Assembly: GCF_900112255.1 (NCBI RefSeq)
Contig: NZ_FOLE01000001.1
Span: 372,001 to 436,000, forward strand
Direction of reading: 5' to 3'
DNA from: Flexibacter flexilis DSM 6793
GTDB lineage: Bacteria > Bacteroidota > Bacteroidia > Cytophagales > Flexibacteraceae
Length of the DNA stretch: 64,000 nt
The translations under genes and the position numbers were made by a program. The notes beneath the pieces are model-generated. The model was not told the DNA's origin. It searched no databases and saw only the letters and a program-made list of their open reading frames with translations. Numbering within the stretch: position 1 is the first letter of the stretch; each line of letters opens with the position of its first letter. Shown here piece by piece: positions 42,461-50,831 of this stretch.

Positions 42461-43423
42461 ATGACATTCTCCAATGAAGTAGAAGCCGCTAACGCCATGA
42501 AGGCTTCTTTCAAAGCCTTACAAGCCGAAATCGGTAAAGTAATCGTCGGGCAAGACGAAGTAGTAAAACAAGTACTGACGGCCATTTTCTGTCAAGGTCA
42601 CTGCCTACTCGTAGGCGTGCCAGGATTGGCCAAAACATTACTTATCCAAACCATTTCCTCCGCATTGGATTTGAATTTTAACAGGATACAATTTACGCCC
42701 GACCTTATGCCTTCAGACATTTTGGGTTCGGAAACATTGGACACAAACCGCAATTTCAAATTCGTAAAAGGGCCGATTTTCTCCAATATCATTTTGGCCG
42801 ACGAGATAAACCGTACGCCACCCAAGACGCAAGCCGCGTTGTTGGAGTCTATGCAAGAATATTCCGTTACGATTGCTGGCCAACGCTACGCCCTCGAACG
42901 TCCGTTTTTTGTATTGGCCACCCAAAATCCCATTGAGCAGGAAGGAACGTATCCGTTGCCAGAAGCACAACTTGACCGCTTCATGTTCAATATTTTGTTG
43001 GATTATCCGAGCTACGAAGCCGAAGTGCAAATCGTGAAAGCGACCACCACGCACTCGCGCCCAACGGCCAACAAAATTATTTCGGCAGAAGAAATAAAAG
43101 CGTTTCAGGATTTGGTGCGCAAAGTGCCCGTGCCCGACAACGTGATAGAATACGCCGTGCGTTTGGTACACAAAACCCGTCCGCGTACAAGTGGTGCCGT
43201 AGCTGACACCAACCAGTATTTGGAATGGGGCGCAGGGCCTCGCGCTTCGCAATATTTGGTGTTGGGGGCAAAATGTAACGCTTTGCTTGCGGGAAAATAT
43301 TCGCCCGACATCGAAGACGTGCAAGCCGTAGCCACGCCGATTTTGCGTCACCGCATCGTGCGCAACTTCAAGGCCGAAGCCGAAGAAGTAAGCGTGGACG
43401 AGATTATCAAAAAACTTTTATAA
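42461..43423 (+). CDS. MoxR family AAA ATPase
   Basis: 320 residues from the ATG at 42461, which starts near the conserved MTFSNEVEAANAM. An ATG at 42416 is also downstream of the predicted start site and would add a basic 15-residue lead. Walker A is GVPGLAKT, Walker B IILADEINR, sensor ATQNPIEQEGTYPLPEAQLDRF. MoxR ATPases act as chaperones that insert metal ions or assemble complexes, usually beside DUF58 and VWA genes. None is here, since the next gene is lspA, so the client is unknown. Confidence 0.9.
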   Translation: MTFSNEVEAANAMKASFKALQAEIGKVIVGQDEVVKQVLTAIFCQGHCLLVGVPGLAKTLLIQTISSALDLNFNRIQFTPDLMPSDILGSETLDTNRNFKFVKGPIFSNIILADEINRTPPKTQAALLESMQEYSVTIAGQRYALERPFFVLATQNPIEQEGTYPLPEAQLDRFMFNILLDYPSYEAEVQIVKATTTHSRPTANKIISAEEIKAFQDLVRKVPVPDNVIEYAVRLVHKTRPRTSGAVADTNQYLEWGAGPRASQYLVLGAKCNALLAGKYSPDIEDVQAVATPILRHRIVRNFKAEAEEVSVDEIIKKLL

Positions 43424-43456
43424 CCAATACAAAATCAAGCAGATACCTGCACTACA

Positions 43457-44104
43457 ATGCAAGATTCACAGCAAAAGTCCCAAGACTTTTACAAATATTA
43501 TTTAGTTAGTTTGTTGGTCATTGGCATAGACCAAGCCGTAAAACTGGGCGTTCATTTCAATATGGAATACGGCGCAGCGGGCGAAATCAAAATTTTTGGC
43601 GACTGGTTCAAACTCTATTACATCCGCAATCCTGGCATGGCCTTCGGCATGGAACTTGGCCACCAATACGGCAAACTGATGCTGAGTGTTTTTAGGCTTT
43701 TTGCCATGTTTGCCATTGCCTATTATTTGCGCTATTTGGCGATTCGCCACACGCACAAAGGCTTTTTGTATTGCTTGGCTTTGATTCTGGGCGGTGCAGT
43801 CGGCAATTTGGTGGACAGTATTTTTTATGGCGTTTGGCTGGATATTCCTGCGCCTAATGCCAGCACGCCTTGGTTTCATGGGCAAGTGGTGGATATGCTG
43901 TACGTGGATTTGTGGCAAGGCATTTTGCCCGACTGGGTGCCGATTTGGGGCGGGGAGTTTTTCTCGTTTTGGCCGATTTTCAACATCGCCGATTCCGCGA
44001 TTTTTGTGGGCGTAGTTGCGATTCTGATTTTCCAGAATACGTTTTTCCCGCAACCCAAAGACGCTGAAAGCAACGCGCCAGCCGAAAAAAAAGAAACGGA
44101 GTAA
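43457..44104 (+). CDS. lspA: Lipoprotein signal peptidase (signal peptidase II)
   Basis: 215 residues, four transmembrane helices, inner membrane. It cleaves the signal of prolipoproteins before the lipid-modified Cys. Catalytic aspartates are D120 in GGAVGNLVDSIFYG and D179 in FNIADSAI. The usual Arg after the first Asp (GNxxDR) is Ser here. A long periplasmic loop of about 45 residues (LDIPAPNASTPWFHGQVVDMLYVDLWQG...) is typical of Bacteroidota LspA. The C-terminal tail is charged (AESNAPAEKKETE). The window encodes several lipoproteins it would process. Confidence 0.93.
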   Translation: MQDSQQKSQDFYKYYLVSLLVIGIDQAVKLGVHFNMEYGAAGEIKIFGDWFKLYYIRNPGMAFGMELGHQYGKLMLSVFRLFAMFAIAYYLRYLAIRHTHKGFLYCLALILGGAVGNLVDSIFYGVWLDIPAPNASTPWFHGQVVDMLYVDLWQGILPDWVPIWGGEFFSFWPIFNIADSAIFVGVVAILIFQNTFFPQPKDAESNAPAEKKETE

Positions 44105-44134
44105 TTGACTTATAAATAAAAAAAATTAGTTTTG
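44105..44134 (+). promoter_or_regulatory. Promoter of tRNA-Pro
   Basis: TTG (44105-44107), 19 bases, TAGTTTTG (44127-44134). It predicts a start near 44140, ten bases before the tRNA. Confidence 0.65.
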
Positions 44135-44149
44135 CAGCCTCAAAAAAAA

Positions 44150-44226
44150 CGGGGTGTAGCGCAGCTCGGTAGCGCGCTTGCATGGGGTGCAAGAGGTCGT
44201 GGGTTCAAATCCCGCCACCCCGACCA
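44150..44226 (+). tRNA. tRNA-Pro (anticodon GGG)
   Basis: 77 nt cloverleaf. Acceptor CGGGGTG/CACCCCG, D arm GCGCAGCTCGGTAGCGC, anticodon stem CTTGC/GCAAG with loop ATGGGGT (anticodon GGG), T arm GTGGG-TTCAAAT-CCCGC, discriminator A and encoded CCA. It decodes CCC/CCU proline codons. A promoter and terminator bracket it. It marks the border between core genes and the AT-rich and restriction-modification region that follows. Confidence 0.96.
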
Positions 44227-44228
44227 AC

Positions 44229-44270
44229 AAAAAGCCAGTGGTACTTTATGGTGCTACTGGCTTTTTTTGT
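44229..44270 (+). terminator. Terminator of tRNA-Pro
   Basis: Stem AAAAGCCAGT/ACTGGCTTTT with inner partial pairing and seven Ts. Confidence 0.88.
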
Positions 44271-44628
44271 GTTTCAGGCAAATTAGGTCTTATAAAAATA
44301 CCAAAACACTTGTAAATGTCTCGCGACTTATTGAAAATAAAGTATTTAGACGAACAACGAAATGTGCATTTTACTATCGTTGAATTTAATAACGGGGAAA
44401 TTACAAACAAGGTTGGATAAAAATACCTGCCTGCAACATTATGTTTGCGAAAAAGCGGACGCTAAGGTATGTAATTTAGGCTTTTGCACTTTCCACAAAC
44501 ATTGTGCATATAATAAGAGAAGTACTATTTAATCCCGCCTTTCGCAATTTTTTTCCGTTGTAGTAAATTCAATTCAAACATACAGATTTTAAATATTAGA
44601 TATAAATCATTATTTTTGCAACTTTCTA
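44271..44628. other. Intergenic region after tRNA-Pro
   Basis: About 360 bp with no supported gene. No copy of the tRNA 3' end was found here. A -7-like TATTTTTG lies at 44611-44618, very close to the next ATG (44629), so that mRNA may be almost leaderless. Confidence 0.5.
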
Positions 44629-45192
44629 ATGTTTAACACCGTTATAAAATTGCAAAATAATAACCATTACGACATAGAAGTAACTTTAAATGAAGAAAGA
44701 TTACAATATCTTTTTGCAAGTATTGGTAACTCTACTATAATTAAAGCTATTGAATACAGTCCAATAACACTTTTGGGCAATAGGGTTGTATATAATTTAG
44801 GTTTTGGGGATTATGATGAAGAAAGTAAAACAATAATAGACAACATAAACAGTAATAATGGAGATATGTACACTGTGTTTAATACAGTTTTGCATACAGT
44901 TCCATTATTTTTTGAATCAAAACCAGATTGTGTATTATATGTATGCGGTAGTGATTCAACTGAAAATTTTAAGGAGAGCTGTTTACCATTTTGTGAAAAG
45001 AAATGTAATGAGTTTTGCAAAAAAGAAAATCAACGAATTAAAACATACAGATATTTTGTAGATAAAAATTTTGAAAACCTAAGTAACAATTATATTTTTT
45101 TCGGGAAAAATCGAACAGCAAATAACACTTTTGTCCAATATGTACCAGGCCATGAATATCATGATATTTTGGTATATAAAAAAAATAATTAA
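44629..45192 (+). CDS. DUF6934 family protein
   Basis: 187 residues, AT-rich and without signal. The central VVYNLGFGDYDEESKTIIDNINSNNGDMYTVFNTVLHTVPLFF, then DCVLYVCGSDSTE, matches the pattern of DUF6934, a Bacteroidota family of unknown function that is patchily distributed in accessory regions. A cluster of four cysteines (ESCLPFCEKKCNEFCKK, about 123-138) is notable. It could be disulfide- or metal-related or just local. A 53-residue ORF follows after 65 bp, and the two may form a pair. Confidence 0.65.
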   Translation: MFNTVIKLQNNNHYDIEVTLNEERLQYLFASIGNSTIIKAIEYSPITLLGNRVVYNLGFGDYDEESKTIIDNINSNNGDMYTVFNTVLHTVPLFFESKPDCVLYVCGSDSTENFKESCLPFCEKKCNEFCKKENQRIKTYRYFVDKNFENLSNNYIFFGKNRTANNTFVQYVPGHEYHDILVYKKNN

Positions 45193-45257
45193 TTTTCCGC
45201 TCTCGAATGAATATTAATTTATAGATTTGAGCAAGCTTACTTATAAAGTTAGGAGTT

Positions 45258-45419
45258 ATGAAAAAAATAGTAGAAACAAAAAGAATAATTGATATTCCTA
45301 AAGACGCTAAAGTTAAATTTAGTTCTGTAGCAGCGAATATCAAGGATAAAAAGTTGTTTCAAACCAAAATTGAAGCAGCTAAAAAATCATTGGAAGGCTT
45401 TAAAACTTTGCCTATTTAA
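45258..45419 (+). CDS. Small 53-residue protein, possible partner of the DUF6934 protein
   Basis: Starts MKKIVETKRIIDIPKDAKVK at 45258, preceded by AGGAG at 45251-45255 (a good ribosome binding site for this group), and ends ...EGFKTLPI. It is lysine-rich (13 of 53) and likely helical. It ends 25 bp before a perfect terminator. The strong ribosome binding site and terminator support a real gene. Function unknown. Small basic proteins beside DUF6934 could be regulators or toxin-antitoxin partners, but nothing here shows it. Confidence 0.5.
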   Translation: MKKIVETKRIIDIPKDAKVKFSSVAANIKDKKLFQTKIEAAKKSLEGFKTLPI

Positions 45420-45443
45420 AAAAACGTCAAACATTATAGAATA

Positions 45444-45474
45444 GAATCTGGATTAAAAAATCCAGATTTTTTAA
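45444..45474 (+). terminator. Terminator after the 53-residue ORF
   Basis: Perfect stem AATCTGGATT/AATCCAGATT with AAAA loop, then Ts. Confidence 0.82.
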
Positions 45475-45584
45475 TTTATAATACAAACCCCTACAACAGC
45501 CGTTTTGCAAAAGCGGGTTCCTCCATATTCCCCTCCCCACACACCACCCAAACGAACTGATTTGCACAATCATTTTGCATAGCA

Positions 45585-45621
45585 TTACAAAGGCCTGTGT
45601 CTTCACAGGCCTTTGTTTAAA
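45585..45621 (-). terminator. Hairpin terminator of the hsd operon
   Basis: Perfect 13-bp stem ACAAAGGCCTGTG/CACAGGCCTTTGT with TCTT loop just past the hsdR stop. The T tract on minus is weak. Confidence 0.65.
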
Positions 45622-45629
45622 AGATATTT

Positions 45630-48600
45630 TTAGCTCGTTATTTCGTTTGCTATCATTTCGGCTTGTTTCAAAACCGTCTCGGTTGCTAACAGTTGCATAT
45701 CTGGCGGATAGCCGTATTTTCTCAATATTCTTTTCACCGCTACTTTCAATTTGGCTTTTACGCTCTCCTTGATGGTCCAGTCGATAGAGGCGTTTTGCCT
45801 GATGGTTTCGGTCAGCACGACGGCAAGTTCTTTTAGTCTGTCCTGTTGCATGAGTTCTTTTGCGCTGTCGTTGTTGGCTACTGCCGTATAAAAAGCATAT
45901 TCAAAGTCGGTCAAGCCCATGTGCTTAGCTTCATTGTCCGTTTCCACAATTTCCTTACTCAGCTTGATGAGTTCGTCCATTACTTCGGCTGCCGTCAGAA
46001 TTTTGTTATGGTATTTCCTAATAGAATTTTCAAGCATTTCTAAAAACGACCTGCTTTTCACTAAGTTCTGTTTGGCTCTGGATTTTATTTCATCATTCAA
46101 AAGTTTTTTCAACACTTCTAAAGCTACATTTTTATGCTCCATTCCTTTTAGTTCTTTCAAAAACTCTTCGGATAAAATGGAAATATCGGGCTTCTTAATG
46201 CCTGCCGCATCAAAAACATCTATTACTTTTTCAGAAACCAATGCCCTGTCGATTACTTGGCGGATTGTCGTTTCGATTTCTTCGTCTGTTCTGCCAGTGC
46301 CAGTTACGTCAAACTTTGCTAACCTTGCTTTTACTGCCTGAAAAAAAGAAACTTCGTCTTTTACGTCCATGGCTTGCTCATGCGGCGTGGCAATGGCAAA
46401 GGCTTTTGACAAGGCGGTTACTTCGTTGATGTAACGTTTCTTTCCATCGTCCAAACCTAAAATGTGTTCTTCGGCGGCAAGTATCAACGACAATTTTTGG
46501 GAAGTGTCGGCCTCAAAAAAAGTTTCGTAAGGGAAACCATGATACATCTGAGAAACAACTTCTAATTTCTCCAACATCAACCCTACGGCTTGCTCTTGCA
46601 AATTGGTGGGGTCGCCTTTGCCGCCTGCATCCGAATAAAATGCCAATGCTTTTTTCAGGTCTGCCGCAATGCCCAAATAATCTACCACCAAACCACCTGG
46701 TTTGTCTTTGTACACGCGGTTTACCCTTGCGATGGCCTGCATCAAATTATGCCCTTTCATGGGTTTGTCAATGTAAAGTGTGTGCATACTTGGCGCGTCA
46801 AAACCCGTAAGCCACATATCCCGCACGATGACCAACTGTAACTCGTCGTCAGGATTTTTCATTCGTTCGGCCAATATTCTCCGTTGTTCTTTGGTGGTAT
46901 GATGTTTGGAAATGGTCGGGCCATCCGAAGAAACCGAAGTCATTACTACTTTTATCACGCCTTTCGTCAAATCTTCCGAATGCCATTCGGGTTTCAGGTT
47001 GATAATTGCCTGATACAAATCTGCCGCGATTCGGCGGCTCATGCTCACAATCATGCCTTTGCCTTCAAACACTTCCTGACGTTGGCCGAAGTGTGTTACT
47101 ATATCTTTGGCAATAGCCGCCACGCGATTTTCACTACCCACCAAGGCTTCTAACTGCGTCCATTTGGCTTTGGCTTTTTGGGTATCGGTCAAATCTTCTT
47201 GTGCCAGTTCCTCGTCCAACTCCTCAGCTAATCGTTTGCCTTCTTCGCTCAGATTCACTTTTGCCAAGCGACTTTCGTAAAAAATACGAACCGTTGCGCC
47301 ATCTTCAACGGCTTGGGCTATATCGTAAATGTCCACGTAGTTGCCAAAAACCGCTGGGGTGTTTACGTCTGAGCTTTCGATGGGCGTTCCCGTAAAGCCG
47401 ACATAAGTCGCATTCGGCAGCGCATCTCGCATATATTTTGCAAAACCATAGACGATTTTCTTGCCAATTACATTGCCCTTTTCGTCTTTTTCATCAATGG
47501 TTTTTGCTCTAAAACCATATTGCGTTCGGTGTGCTTCGTCGGCGACAACAACAATGTTTTTTCGGTCAGAAAGTTGTTCGTACACATTGCCTTCTTCTGG
47601 TTGAAACTTTTGCACGGTGGCAAACACCACACCACCCGACGAGACCTTTAATAATTCCTTTAGATGATTTCTATTTTCTGCCTGAACGGGTTCTTGTCTC
47701 AACAATTGTTTGGAGGCGGCGAAAGTATCAAAAAGTTGGTCGTCCAAATCGTTGCGGTCTGTAATGACCAAAATAGTTGGGTTTTCCAGCGTCAGGACGA
47801 TTTTCCCCGTATAAAAAACCATTGACAACGATTTTCCGCTGCCTTGTGTGTGCCAAATCACGCCGCCTTTTCTATCGCCGATGGGTTGATTCTGTACGCT
47901 GGGCACTCGGTCGTTTCCTGCAAATTCCGTATGCAAAGAGGTATCAAACCCCGACGCCCGCAACGTTGATTCTACGGCTTTGTTTACGGCATAGTATTGA
48001 TGATAATTGGCTAATTTCTTTACCGTCGAAATGGTGGTAATGCCTGTGGCGGCATCTTGTTTTTTCGATTTCTCAAAAACAATAAAATGCCTGATTAAAT
48101 CTATCAAGGTTTTTTTATTGAGCATTCCTTGAATCAGTGTTTCTAACTGGCTCACCAAATGCGAGGCTTCGGCTTTTCCGTCTGCCGATTTCCAAGCCAT
48201 AAAACGACTTAAACCCGCCGAAATAGAACCTACTTTCGCTTCCAAGCCGTCGGAAATAATCACAAAAGCATTGTAAGTAAAAAGACTTGGGATAATGGCT
48301 TTGTAGGTTTCTACTTGCTTGAAAGCCGAATGAATGGTGGTGTTTTCGTCGGCGGCGTTTTTCAACTCCATCACCACCAACGGAATACCATTGACAAACA
48401 GCATCACATCAGGCCGTTTGTTGTGGCCGTTTTCTATAATCGTAAACTGATTGACTACCACAAATTCGTTGTTGTGCGGATTTTTAAAATCGATGAGCCA
48501 AACGCTGTCGCCTCTGTCGTCGCCGTCTATGCGTTTGGAAACGGGAACGCCTTCGGTGAGCAGCCGATGAAATGTTTCGTTGTTGGTCAGCAGTTCGGGC

Positions 48601-48845
48601 GAAGCGATGCGCTGAATCGTTTTGACGGCCTCCGCCTGTGCGTCGGCTGGAATGCTGGGATTGAGCCTTTTTATGGCGTTTTGCAGCCTGCCCAACAACA
48701 GCACTTGTTCAAAACTTTCTCTTTCTGTACTTTCTGCGTTGGCGGCAAAGGGCGCAATGTCGGAGCCGTACAGATAAGTATAGCCGAGTTTTTCGAGTAA
48801 TTCAATGGCGAAGGTTTCAATAAGATTTTCGGTGATTCGTGTCAT
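45630..48845 (-). CDS. hsdR: Type I restriction endonuclease subunit R
   Basis: 1071 residues. Motor and nuclease subunit of the HsdR2M2S complex. It cuts DNA far from the unmodified target after ATP-driven translocation. The nuclease core is D146...E160-x-K162 (RPDVMLF, VVMELKNA). Walker A QGSGKS is at 334-339 and the DEAH box at 436-439. Helicase motif III is FTGTPIE and motif VI is QAIARVNRVYK. The C-terminal 200 residues are the helical MTase-docking region. Length is complete. Its ATG overlaps the stop of the transposase gene (ATGA), so translation is coupled. Confidence 0.95.
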   Translation of the reverse strand: MTRITENLIETFAIELLEKLGYTYLYGSDIAPFAANAESTERESFEQVLLLGRLQNAIKRLNPSIPADAQAEAVKTIQRIASPELLTNNETFHRLLTEGVPVSKRIDGDDRGDSVWLIDFKNPHNNEFVVVNQFTIIENGHNKRPDVMLFVNGIPLVVMELKNAADENTTIHSAFKQVETYKAIIPSLFTYNAFVIISDGLEAKVGSISAGLSRFMAWKSADGKAEASHLVSQLETLIQGMLNKKTLIDLIRHFIVFEKSKKQDAATGITTISTVKKLANYHQYYAVNKAVESTLRASGFDTSLHTEFAGNDRVPSVQNQPIGDRKGGVIWHTQGSGKSLSMVFYTGKIVLTLENPTILVITDRNDLDDQLFDTFAASKQLLRQEPVQAENRNHLKELLKVSSGGVVFATVQKFQPEEGNVYEQLSDRKNIVVVADEAHRTQYGFRAKTIDEKDEKGNVIGKKIVYGFAKYMRDALPNATYVGFTGTPIESSDVNTPAVFGNYVDIYDIAQAVEDGATVRIFYESRLAKVNLSEEGKRLAEELDEELAQEDLTDTQKAKAKWTQLEALVGSENRVAAIAKDIVTHFGQRQEVFEGKGMIVSMSRRIAADLYQAIINLKPEWHSEDLTKGVIKVVMTSVSSDGPTISKHHTTKEQRRILAERMKNPDDELQLVIVRDMWLTGFDAPSMHTLYIDKPMKGHNLMQAIARVNRVYKDKPGGLVVDYLGIAADLKKALAFYSDAGGKGDPTNLQEQAVGLMLEKLEVVSQMYHGFPYETFFEADTSQKLSLILAAEEHILGLDDGKKRYINEVTALSKAFAIATPHEQAMDVKDEVSFFQAVKARLAKFDVTGTGRTDEEIETTIRQVIDRALVSEKVIDVFDAAGIKKPDISILSEEFLKELKGMEHKNVALEVLKKLLNDEIKSRAKQNLVKSRSFLEMLENSIRKYHNKILTAAEVMDELIKLSKEIVETDNEAKHMGLTDFEYAFYTAVANNDSAKELMQQDRLKELAVVLTETIRQNASIDWTIKESVKAKLKVAVKRILRKYGYPPDMQLLATETVLKQAEMIANEITS

Positions 48846-49426
48846 GACATATAAAATTTATCTTCCGACCATTTCACGGGATTCTGAATGATGTATTCCG
48901 AAATGTTGTGATAGGCTCGTTCGTCGCGTATGATGTGGTCGTGGTAACGTGGTTGCCATGCAAAATTGGCATGCAAAAGGCGCGCATTTTTGGTTACCCC
49001 AATTTTAAATCCACGAATAATGGAGGCCAAATTTTGGGATTGTGGCCCAAATTTGTTTTGGGTTTGGGTTTCGGTGGGTGATGGTGGTGCAAATTTTTGC
49101 GTCTGTTCCCGAACCACCGCAATATTTTGCGCCTCTACATTCAAATCGGTTTCCGTTTTATCAATAATAACAATCCCGTGCACATGATTGGGCATGACAA
49201 CAAACGCCCCCAATTTTACAAACGGAAAATGTTGGGGGATTTCCGCCCAACATTTATGCGCAATTTCGCCAATGTCCGATAACACCATTTTCCCGTCCAA
49301 CACCTTGCCAAACCAGTTGATTCGGTCTTGGGTGCAAATGGTAACAAAATAGGCGGCGTTCCAACCATAATCCCAAAAATAGGCACGGGCGGAAGCAATA
49401 CGATATTTGTTGTTGAATTTATCCAT
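48842..49426 (-). CDS. REP-associated tyrosine transposase (RAYT, Y1_Tnp) within the hsd operon
   Basis: 194 residues from the ATG at 49426. The frame is open to 49630 but the upstream part is palindrome and spacer DNA. The HUH motif is H81-V-H83 in VVMPNHVHGIV. The likely nucleophile is Y178 in NISEYIIQNPVKW. N-terminal YRIASARAYFWDYGWNAAYFVTICTQDR is standard for the family. Residues about 91-137 are an insertion (NVEAQNIAVV, EQTQKFAPP, TQTQNKFGPQSQNLASI) encoded by degenerate copies of the palindrome found just upstream. RAYTs are domesticated IS200-like single-strand nucleases. Here the gene sits between hsdS and hsdR with an ATGA overlap onto hsdR. Confidence 0.88.
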   Translation of the reverse strand: MDKFNNKYRIASARAYFWDYGWNAAYFVTICTQDRINWFGKVLDGKMVLSDIGEIAHKCWAEIPQHFPFVKLGAFVVMPNHVHGIVIIDKTETDLNVEAQNIAVVREQTQKFAPPSPTETQTQNKFGPQSQNLASIIRGFKIGVTKNARLLHANFAWQPRYHDHIIRDERAYHNISEYIIQNPVKWSEDKFYMS

Positions 49427-49479
49427 TTGTAATTGGTGGTTGTAAATATTGTTTGTGGACGGGTAAATGTGGTAATGTG

Positions 49480-49507
49480 GTAGAGACGCAAAATTTTGCG
49501 TCTCTAC
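49480..49507. repeat. 28-bp perfect palindrome (REP-like) upstream of the RAYT gene
   Basis: GTAGAGACGCAAAA (49480-49493) followed directly by its exact reverse complement. Read on minus it encodes VETQNFASL in the frame of the transposase, 54 bases before the transposase ATG. Confidence 0.85.
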
Positions 49508-49535
49508 GGCCATCCAAACCGTCGTTGGGATGGCC
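49508..49535. repeat. Inverted repeat GGCCATCC-N12-GGATGGCC
   Basis: Perfect 8-bp arms immediately beside the 28-bp palindrome. Together they resemble a REP doublet flanking a RAYT gene. Confidence 0.7.
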
Positions 49536-49607
49536 ACCCGCGTTGCGAACATCCCCACACCACAACGACCACAACGTATAAAAACGCCCGACACACATCC
49601 CCTGCCC

Positions 49608-50831
49608 CTACACGACCCGAACCTCCCCACTCATCAACTTCGGCAACAACGTATCCCGTAAGGACGTAAGCGTGCGGATTTGGGTTTGATTCGCATATTT
49701 CTTTTTCCAATAACTATAAACTATGGTTGTAAAAATTTCAACAAGGTCTTTTGGCGGCAATTTAAATTCAGGTCTTTGTAAGCCATCAATCGCAAGCATA
49801 TTAACAGTAGAACCATTTGTCGCAGCTATTATTTGTTCCCGAACAGATGATGTCATCAATAAATAGTAAAGAAATTCATTTGATAGATAAGAATCTTCTA
49901 TAGGAATAAGCTTATATATGTGCTGGCTGAAGAGTCCTTTTAATCCATAGTAATCAGGAACAATTGCAGGGAAACCAATTAATCTAAATTCATGCCCTTG
50001 CTCTGTATTTGTTACAATTATGTCACCTGTATTTACCAAATGTCTTTCCTTGTACTCACCTTTATAAAATTTAATTCCTTCATATTTGTATCCACCCCCC
50101 TCGTAAACAGAATTTAAATTATGCATTGGCAATCCAACACCAATTTCAGAAAGACCACTTCCTTTATAACTCAAGCCGCGAAAAACTTCAGTATGATTTT
50201 CTAATGTGGTTTCCTCCCACTCCTCCTTTGCTTCCTCCACAAACCACTGCCTAAAAAGCGTTTCGGCCATTTGTTCTAAGGTGGCGTTTTGGCGGTGCAG
50301 CAGGTCTATTTTGTCGTCCAAACTGCTAAGCACCGAGGCAATGGCCGTTTGTTCTGGGTATTCAACCCAAGGAATTTCTGTTTTTAAAATTAATTCAGGG
50401 CTTAGATTGGGTTGCCCACTTCCAGCCCCTGTATTAAAAAGATAGTCTTGATATTTATTTGTTGTTAATATGTAATAAAGATAATCCTTATTTACGTTAA
50501 CTTCATCACATAAAAACTTCCCAACTCGTTGATTAAGAAAGGCTTTGTCTCCGTTTCTTAATTTTAATTTTCCTACTCTTCCTACACTACCCTGACCAGT
50601 CATTGCAATAAGGACATCATTATTACTCAGTAGAAACCTTTTTGTTCTATCGTTAATCAATTCTTCGGATATACGGTCTCCATTTGAGTCAACTGTGACA
50701 ACACGATTTTGTATGTTACCTATTTTAATTAAAGGGATACCTTTATTTGAATAATCTGAGCTTTTAAATGCAAAACCAGATAAAAAACTACAACCAATCT
50801 CATTGAGTGGTTTTTCTATAATCTCACTCAT
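49608..50831 (-). CDS. hsdS: Type I restriction-modification specificity subunit S
   Basis: 407 residues with two target-recognition domains (about 1-150 and 205-365), each followed by a conserved helix: [25 protein letters not shown] near 170-200 and [22 protein letters not shown] at the end. HsdS reads the bipartite target and holds two HsdM and two HsdR. The recognition-domain DNA is much more AT-rich than the helix segments and than hsdM, as expected for domains exchanged by recombination. It overlaps hsdM by 8 bp. The target sequence cannot be predicted here. Confidence 0.94.
   Translation of the reverse strand: MSEIIEKPLNEIGCSFLSGFAFKSSDYSNKGIPLIKIGNIQNRVVTVDSNGDRISEELINDRTKRFLLSNNDVLIAMTGQGSVGRVGKLKLRNGDKAFLNQRVGKFLCDEVNVNKDYLYYILTTNKYQDYLFNTGAGSGQPNLSPELILKTEIPWVEYPEQTAIASVLSSLDDKIDLLHRQNATLEQMAETLFRQWFVEEAKEEWEETTLENHTEVFRGLSYKGSGLSEIGVGLPMHNLNSVYEGGGYKYEGIKFYKGEYKERHLVNTGDIIVTNTEQGHEFRLIGFPAIVPDYYGLKGLFSQHIYKLIPIEDSYLSNEFLYYLLMTSSVREQIIAATNGSTVNMLAIDGLQRPEFKLPPKDLVEIFTTIVYSYWKKKYANQTQIRTLTSLRDTLLPKLMSGEVRVV

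Noticed and set aside
49427-49630. Upstream extension of the RAYT frame to 49630
   Set aside because: It consists of the palindrome, inverted repeats and the hsdS 3' end. Homology to RAYT begins at the ATG at 49426.
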